Shown one piece after another: positions 57,615 to 64,000 of a DNA stretch of 64,000 bases. A program made the translations under genes and the position numbers. The stretch's first letter is position 1. Each line of letters begins with the position of its first letter. Source of the DNA: Rheum nobile (Eukaryota; Streptophyta; Magnoliopsida; Caryophyllales; Polygonaceae). Under the pieces are notes generated by a model. It was not told where the DNA came from and made no database searches. It saw nothing but the letters and a program-made list of their open reading frames with translations. The stretch covers positions 4,092,001 to 4,156,000 of the forward strand of contig WOAB01000864.1 of the NCBI GenBank assembly GCA_027886185.1, in the 5' to 3' direction.

Positions 57615-59094
57615 ATAACCAACCAACCAACCAACACGCCTAGCCTGAACCAACGGAGGTCACACCCTCGCGTGGTCGGATGAGGTCACACCCTCACCCC
57701 GGCTCCATAACCAACCAACCAACACGCCTAGCCTGAACCAACGGAGGTCACACCCTCGCATGGTCGGATGAGGTCACACCTTTACCCCGGCTCCATAACC
57801 AACCAACACGCTGTAACACCCCCAGGCCAGTGGTGCTACAGTGCCATAATCCAGAAGGATTATAAGGCGGGTGAAAAAAAAATGCAAAACATAACCCATA
57901 TATATATAATGTATCAAAAGCGGCACAGCGGAAAACCTGCAAAACCTGTCCAAAGTTGAAACCATAATCAACTTAACATACAGAAAGTACTACAATTTAC
58001 AAACCAGAAACCAACAACCAAAGACCAAAAGACCAAAAGCCAATACAACAAGTTCGACCACTTCAAGGTCCAAAACCAAAACGATACATACAATCAAGTC
58101 AAAGTCTCAAACCAAAAGTAGAGTTCTCGACTCCCAAAACCGACGGTGATCAGGAACCTCATTGCTGGCGCTGAACCTGAAAAGCCTGATTGACTGAGGG
58201 ACCCGATACCCCAGCCAACCACGGCACGTAAACCGAGGTTGGTCAGCCTCGTGAAAGACTATGGCCAGATTAGCCCAGCCAAAACAGTTTCAAAACCATA
58301 AAGTTATCACGACAATCAAATAATACCAAACAACAACAGATCTTACTTAATATATACATACAATATATACCATATCATACCGACCAATCAACATAAAACA
58401 CACGCCTAAACACAAACACACTCTAACACATAATCATCCAATACTCAGTCTTATCCAATTCTACACGATACTAATCTCTTTCAATCCATCCTAAAACTCA
58501 TCACAAGCATAGACGAAAAGAACGATCCAATCCAACTTCCTCTCCATTCCTAATACCTCAATCAACAACCCTAAGCACATACACATCTTATGACTGACTT
58601 ACAACCACAGCTAATCAATTAGACTGAACTCGCTACTGCACTACACAACAAATTCAATTATCCTTCACATCAATAAACACATAAGCATCAACGAGATAAT
58701 CATCACATAATACAATCATAACCAAAATAACGATACAGGCCAGCCACCCTTCTGGTGCCGCCGGTTCGTCAACCACGACTGCAACTCATACCTTCAAACT
58801 CAACTCGTATTGGCCCACACCCTCAAGATGGAAACCAATCTATACACTCAAACAACACAACCAACATTCATAATCCACCGGCTACCAACAATAACCATAC
58901 CAACAGAAATTCACAACCTTGACCAGTTACAATCAACAACTATAACACACGTAAATTCACAACCACAACCAATGGACAACAATGACCCACAACCACAACT
59001 AATAACAATCAACGTCCAACATAAACCAATTATCAAACATACAACCAAATTACCAACACAACCACTTAATCAAGTACATAATCAACATTCAACA

Positions 59095-59390
59095 CATAAC
59101 CAACACACACAACCACCAACACCTCCAATCCAACCTCCGTCTCTACCACCACATCACCGGGTGAGACAATCAACACACACAACCACCAACACCTCCAATC
59201 CAACCTCCGTCTCCACCACCACATCACCGGGTGAGACAATCAACACACACAACCACCAACAGTTCCAATCCAACCTCCGTCTCCACCACCACATCACCGG
59301 GTGAGACAATCAACACACACAACCACCAATACCTCCAATCCAACCTCCGTCTCCACCACCACATCACCGGGTGAGACAATCAACACACAC
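59095..59390 (-). repeat. Short tandem repeat in G2
   Basis: A unit of about 61 bp (ACAACCACCAACACCTCCAA through CACCGGGTGAGACAATCAAC) is repeated four times between about 59105 and 59385. C-type LTRs have a single copy of this block. Confidence 0.85.
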
Positions 59391-59609
59391 TTTCCGGATG
59401 GGACTTTCACCATCCAACCCTTGGCCCTTAACAACGTAGGCGTGCACCCTACGCGGTTTGGTGAGGCTATCATCACCTGACCCTTCGACCTTCGGGGGTT
59501 CATACCCACTGAGGCCCTAAATATAAGGACTTTCACCAACCAATAACATTCCACCACTACACCGACACCAATTCAAACACTTCATACGACAACCAATCAA
59601 ATATCACAT

Positions 59610-59865
59610 AATCACATACACACACACAATCCAACACACACACACAAACTCAATCCAACACACGCACACACACGATCCAACACACGCACACACACACACA
59701 CACACACACATTCAATCCAACATACACACACACATTCAACACACACACCCACACACATTCAATTCAACACACGCACACACACGATCCAACACACACACGA
59801 TCCCATACACACACACACATTCAATCCAACATACACACACACATTCAACACACACACCCATTTAA
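59610..59865. repeat. CA-rich microsatellite in G2
   Basis: Long runs of CACACA broken by AATCCAACA words. Low-complexity DNA. Confidence 0.9.
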
Positions 59866-61024
59866 TCCAACAACACTATTTACAACAATCAATCATATTT
59901 AGTCACAATTGACTACCATGTCCACATTTAATCAATCACGATACCAGACAATTACTATCACGCACACATACCCATATTCAACCAAGCAACGGTAAACTTA
60001 ATTATGAAATAAATTAAGCATAAATCAATTTATAAAAATATATAAGTTAGCAAGGATCCTCTTGCCTCAAGTCGAACCGCAACGACCCCAGAGGTCTCCA
60101 AACCACTCGAACGAACCTGTGAAATCAATCCGAGCAAATCCCTGGCATTAATTACTCATACAAATCCACAACTAATAAACCCCCAATTCAAACCCTAAAT
60201 CATACCTTCAAATTTCCAATTCAACAAACCCCCAATTTCCAAACTCTAATTATACCTTAATTAATCTCAGCAACCACACCAAAATTAACCCAAACTCCCT
60301 GAAATCAAATCAAATTTGCCCAAAACCTAATTCAATCCAAGCAACCAAATCTGCCCAAATTAACAACGATTACCAACCAATTCAACCCCAAAAATCAGAT
60401 CGAAGAAACCCCCACAATTACCTCGTCGGTGGCTCGCCTGCGTCGCCGGGATCGGGCTTCACGTCGCCGGAAAATAGCAGCAGCAGCAGGCGGCAAAGAT
60501 GCACAGCAGCAGCACAACAACATCAGCAGCAACACGCGGCAACAGCAGCAGCTCGTGGCCTTGTTCAGTGGCTCACGGTTTGGCTCCTGTAGCTGGTTCA
60601 CGGTCTCGCACCAGTGGCTCGTCGACGGGGTTGAGCTCCTCGTTCGCCGGCAAAAATTCAATCCACCAACAGCAGTAACAAGGTCGCAGCAGCTCCCGGA
60701 CAGCAGCAATAACACGCAGCAGCAACACGCAGCAGCGATCCTCTCTGCAGCAGGTCACGGCTCGTACAGGGGAGATGTGGCCACTGCTGGTTCGAGCCCA
60801 CCGACGAGAAGAAATGGCTGAGTACGGAAGGGAGAATGGAGGAACACGAATTTGCTCAACTGCTGTCCACAGTGGTCGAAGACAAGGGTTTTATTCCCTT
60901 CAATTTGCCCATTTCCAGATCCACTTTCCCCCTTTTTCTGATTTTTCTTCCCCAAATCTGATTTTAAGAGATCCAAAAATTTTATTTACCCTTTTGCCAT
61001 TTTTATAACCTTTGGGGTATTTCA

Positions 61025-61312
61025 CACGCCTAGCCTGAACCAACGGAGGTCACACTCTCGCGTGGTCGGATGAGGTCACACCCTCACCCCGGCTCCATAA
61101 CCAACCAACCAACACGCCTACCACCTATCACGATCAACCCGCAATCAAACACAACACACGATAACTAATATCATATAACGGAATTTCACCATCAAGTTAA
61201 TCAACAATCAATCACAATTAGTCACAATTGACTACCACGTCAACATTTAATCAGACACAACCCGAAACAAATACTAACACACGCACACACACATGCACAC
61301 ACATATTCACAC
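61025..61312 (-). repeat. Element E 5' LTR, third part
   Basis: Continues E after G2: the end of the 84-bp array, then sequence matching 50340-50530 of the left LTR up to the F insertion. Confidence 0.88.
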
Positions 61313-64000
61313 TGAAATACCCCAAGGATGTTAGTAATGGCATAATGGTAAATTAATTAAGGATTTTTACTTAAATGGGTATAAAGTCAGCAAAGGCTGA
61401 AAATTGGGTATAAAACCCTTGTCTTCTCCGTACGAGAACCCCACCGCAGAGCACCTCCTCCTGTTTTGATCTTCCTCTCCTTCCGCCGTTCGATTTCCGT
61501 CGATGGGCAGAGTGGTGCTGCGACGCCGGGCTGCTGGAGGACGAGAGGAGGCTGGCGGTTGGAGGATGACGAGGTGGAGGGCGACAGAAATTGTGGTTGT
61601 CTTGGAGGCGACGAGGCGGCGGCTAAGAGGAGGCGATGAGGCGGCGGCTAAGAGGAGGCGACGAGCTGTGCAGCGAATCTCCCTCTCCCGTGCTCGATTT
61701 TCCTCCGGCGAGCTCGACCCGGACACCACACTGTCATCCGTCGTTCTCCTCCTCCTTCCCCTGCTGTGGTGCGAGCGACGTCGTTGGACCGCCGCTGCTG
61801 AGCTGTGCCGCTGTGCCGCCATCGCTGCTGCTGGTGTTTGCTGCTGAGTCGCCGTCGCTGTTGCTGGGCTGCTGTGGCTGTTGTTGCTGAGTTCCAGCGA
61901 CGAGCAGAGCTTCTCCGACAAGGCTACGTGGTGGTATCGATGAGGTAAACCTCCGATTGGGTTGTTTTGTGGGGGGTTTTGCTGAGTTGATTTTGAAGTA
62001 ATTGGGCTGAATTGGGTCATATATGATTTGTTCAGCAAAGGCATGACTTTGGAGTATTTGAGCTTGGATTAATTTGGGTGTTTTGCTTAATTAATTAAGG
62101 AATGATTTTAGGGTTTGAATTTGGGGGTTTGTTAGTTGTGGATTGGTATGAGTAATTAAGGGATTTGCTCGGATTGATTTCACAGGTTCGTTCGAGTTGG
62201 TTGGAGATCTGGGGTCGTTGTGGTCGCGCTTGAGGCAAGAGGATTCTTGCTAGCTTTATATAATTTTTATAAATTGATTTATGCCTAGTGTTTCATAATT
62301 AATTTTATCTTTTCTTGAGCGATTTAAATTGGATTAATTGAGTATATTGATACTTGGTTGAAAATGGGTGTGTGTGCGTGTGTTAGTATTTTGTCTCGTA
62401 TCATGTTGAATAAATGTTGACGTGGTAGTCAATTGTGACTAAATGTGATTGATTGTTGTTGATAGTGTTTGTTGACACTTGTGTGTGTGTGTTGGGTTGT
62501 GTATGTCGACACCTGTGTGTGTTGGCGGTTGTGTGTTAAATTGTGTGCGTGCTGGCAGTTGTATGTTGGGATTGTGCGTTTGTGTGTGAATGTTTGTGTG
62601 TGAATGTGTGTATGCTGGGATTGACTGATGTGGATTGATTGTGGCGAATTGATTGTTATGGATTGATTGTTGTGGATTGATTGTCGTGGATTGATTGGAT
62701 TATTGATTTTAAAGTTTCTTGGTTGTATATATATATATGTGTGTGTGAAAATGTGTTAATAGAGGTCGTGTGTAATAATTGATTGGTTGTCGGTGTGGTG
62801 GTTGGATTGTTGTTGATTGAGAGTCCAAGGGCCAGGTGATGATAGCCTCACCAAACATCGTAGGGACCGAGTGTCGCCTACGTTGTTAAGGGCCAGTGTT
62901 AATTCAGAGTCAAAGGGTCAGGTGATGATAGTCTCACCAAACCGCGTAGGGTGCACGCCTACGTCGTTAAGGACCAAGGGTTGGATGGTGAAAGTCCCAT
63001 CCGGAAAGTGTGTGTTGATTGTCTCACCCGGTGATGTGGTGGTGGAGACGGAGGTTGGATTGGATGTGTTGGTGGTTGTGTGTGTTGGTTATGTGTTGAT
63101 ATTGGTTTTATACTTGATTATTGGTTGTGTGTTGAATAGTGGTTGTGTACTTGATTTTTGGTTGTGTGCTCGGTTATGGGTCGTGTGTTGATTATTGGTT
63201 GTGTGTGTATATTGGTTGTGTGTTGAATAGTGGTTGTGTACTTGATTTTTGGTTGTGTGCTCGGTTATGGGTCGTGTGTTGATTATTGGTTGTGTGTGTA
63301 TATTGGTTGTGTGTTGAATAGTGGTTGTGTACTTGATTATTGGTTGTGTGTGAATATTGGTTGTGTGTGTGATTATGGGTTGCGTGTTGATTATGGGTTG
63401 TGTTGGTGAATATTGGTTGTATGCTTAGTTAATGGTTTGTTTGCGGATATTGGTGGGGTGTTTGATTATTGGTTTTGTGTTAGACTTTGGTTGTGGGTTG
63501 GTTGTAGTTAGTAGTCGTTTGTTGATTGTTGTTAGTGTTGGTTGTGGGCTATTGTTGTCCATTGGTAGTGATTGTTGGATCTTGGTGTGAATTGTTTGAG
63601 AAGGTTGGTTATGTTGATTGATTAGTCTTGGTTGAAAGTCAATAGTAAGATATATGTAGTTTCATAGGGTTGATGTTTGAGGTATTAGTAATAGAGAGAA
63701 AGTTTGATGGGATTGTTTTATTCATTTATACTCGTGTAAGGTTGAGATTGGCTGAAATGAGGTTAGCATAGTGAATAGTTGGATAAGAATGGTTTTTCAG
63801 ATCGGTTATGTGGCAGAGTGTGTTTATGTTTTGAGATGTGGTTGGTTTTGGTTGGTTGATATGATTAAGTGTAATTATGATATTATATATATAAATGTAT
63901 ATATTGTGTGTGTGTTGTTGCTTGGTATGAGTTGTTGATATGTTTAAGCTGTGTTTTTAACTGTTTTGGCTTGAGGAGTCTTGCCAGTCTTTCAAAAGAC
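61313..64000 (+). mobile_element. F: LTR of the 3-kb family, cut by the window end
   Basis: Starts TGAAATACCCCAAGG after CACAC (61308-61312, presumed TSD). It has a TATA-like TATAAAAC at 61409-61416, a CTG-rich GC island (61440-61920), a donor-like GAG/GTAAAC at 61945, an acceptor-like TTTCACAG/G near 62187, a dyad module (62820-63030) and 91-bp units from about 63150. It may be a solo LTR or the 5' LTR of a complete element. Confidence 0.9.

Larger units (their letters stand above)
57812..61024 (-). mobile_element. G2: solo LTR of the 3-kb family, minus orientation, TSD CACGC
   Basis: Ends are TGTAACACCCCC and GGGGTATTTCA with CACGC on both sides (57807-57811 and 61025-61029). It is the most diverged copy at its 3' end. 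The hairpin at 57846-57863 has a compensated stem pair. A donor-like GACGAG/GTAATT lies at 60421-60420 on the minus strand. Confidence 0.94.
48696..64000 (-). mobile_element. Element E: non-autonomous chromovirus derivative, right end outside the window
   Basis: The left LTR is 48696-51832, the internal region 51833-52874, and the right LTR starts at 52875. On the minus strand the primer site TGGTATCAGAGC is at 52869-52858 and the purine tract near 51833-51850. The right (5') LTR continues at 57615-57811 and 61025-61312, between nested insertions G1, G2 and F, and should resume beyond 64000. The left flanking 5 bp are ATTGT; the matching copy is outside the window. Confidence 0.9.

Noticed and set aside
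61367..62044. 225-codon minus-strand frame rich in Ser, Arg and Ala
   Set aside because: Antisense to the GC-rich LTR segment of F. Comparable frames in other copies share composition but not a convincing sequence.

Overview
The window is repeat-dominated nuclear DNA of a flowering plant, most likely a eudicot. The evidence is a FAR1/FRS-type gene with plant introns, plant Ty3/gypsy retrotransposons primed by tRNA-iMet or by an Athila-type primer site, a Helitron-like element, and no dense coding. The species cannot be named from the sequence. No tRNA, rRNA or intact host gene was found. About 90% of the window is LTR retrotransposons nested in one another, and most boundaries can be fixed by 5-bp target-site duplications (TSDs).

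Layout. (1) 1-3240: a minus-strand FAR1-RELATED SEQUENCE/MULE-transposase gene, cut by the window start, with one premature stop, and its upstream region. (2) 3241-8034: AT-rich DNA with a small Helitron-like element (3886-7539), split by a minus-strand solo LTR (3987-7232, TSD CATCC). (3) 8040-37562: one old gag-only Ty3/gypsy element, B (TSD AAGAG). Both its LTRs are broken by younger insertions. LTR1 holds element A (8471-16300, minus, TSD TATAC). LTR2 holds element C (22412-29724, plus, TSD ATTAT) and element D (30660-36403, minus, Athila-like primer site, TSD TATAT). (4) 37563-39243: AT-rich DNA without a supportable gene. (5) 39244-48695: a ~345-bp tandem repeat with a 17-bp inverted repeat per unit, split by element H (40242-48217, plus, TSD ATACA). 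(6) 48696-64000: element E (minus). Its right-hand LTR received two solo LTRs, G1 (54577-57614, TSD ATAAC) and G2 (57812-61024, TSD CACGC), and a further LTR, F, from 61313 past the window end.

The solo LTR at 3987, C, H, E, G1, G2 and F are one family with LTRs of about 3 kb (TGAAATACCC...GGGTGTTACA). Where an internal region exists it is only 1.0-1.4 kb, with short patches of gag, RNase H and integrase, and a chromodomain in C. C, H and E share the same RNase H deletion junction. This points to a non-autonomous family copied in trans by an unseen chromovirus. Its LTRs are the most interesting part of the window. They carry conserved hairpins (one with a cUUCGg loop and a compensated base pair), conserved splice-site-like sequences, hypervariable 84- or 91-bp minisatellites, and a mosaic module structure.

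Every retroelement reading frame seen here is broken or deleted, so no element appears autonomous. Relative order: B is oldest of the first cluster, then A, C and D. In the second cluster the tandem array came first, then H and E, then G1, G2 and F inside E.
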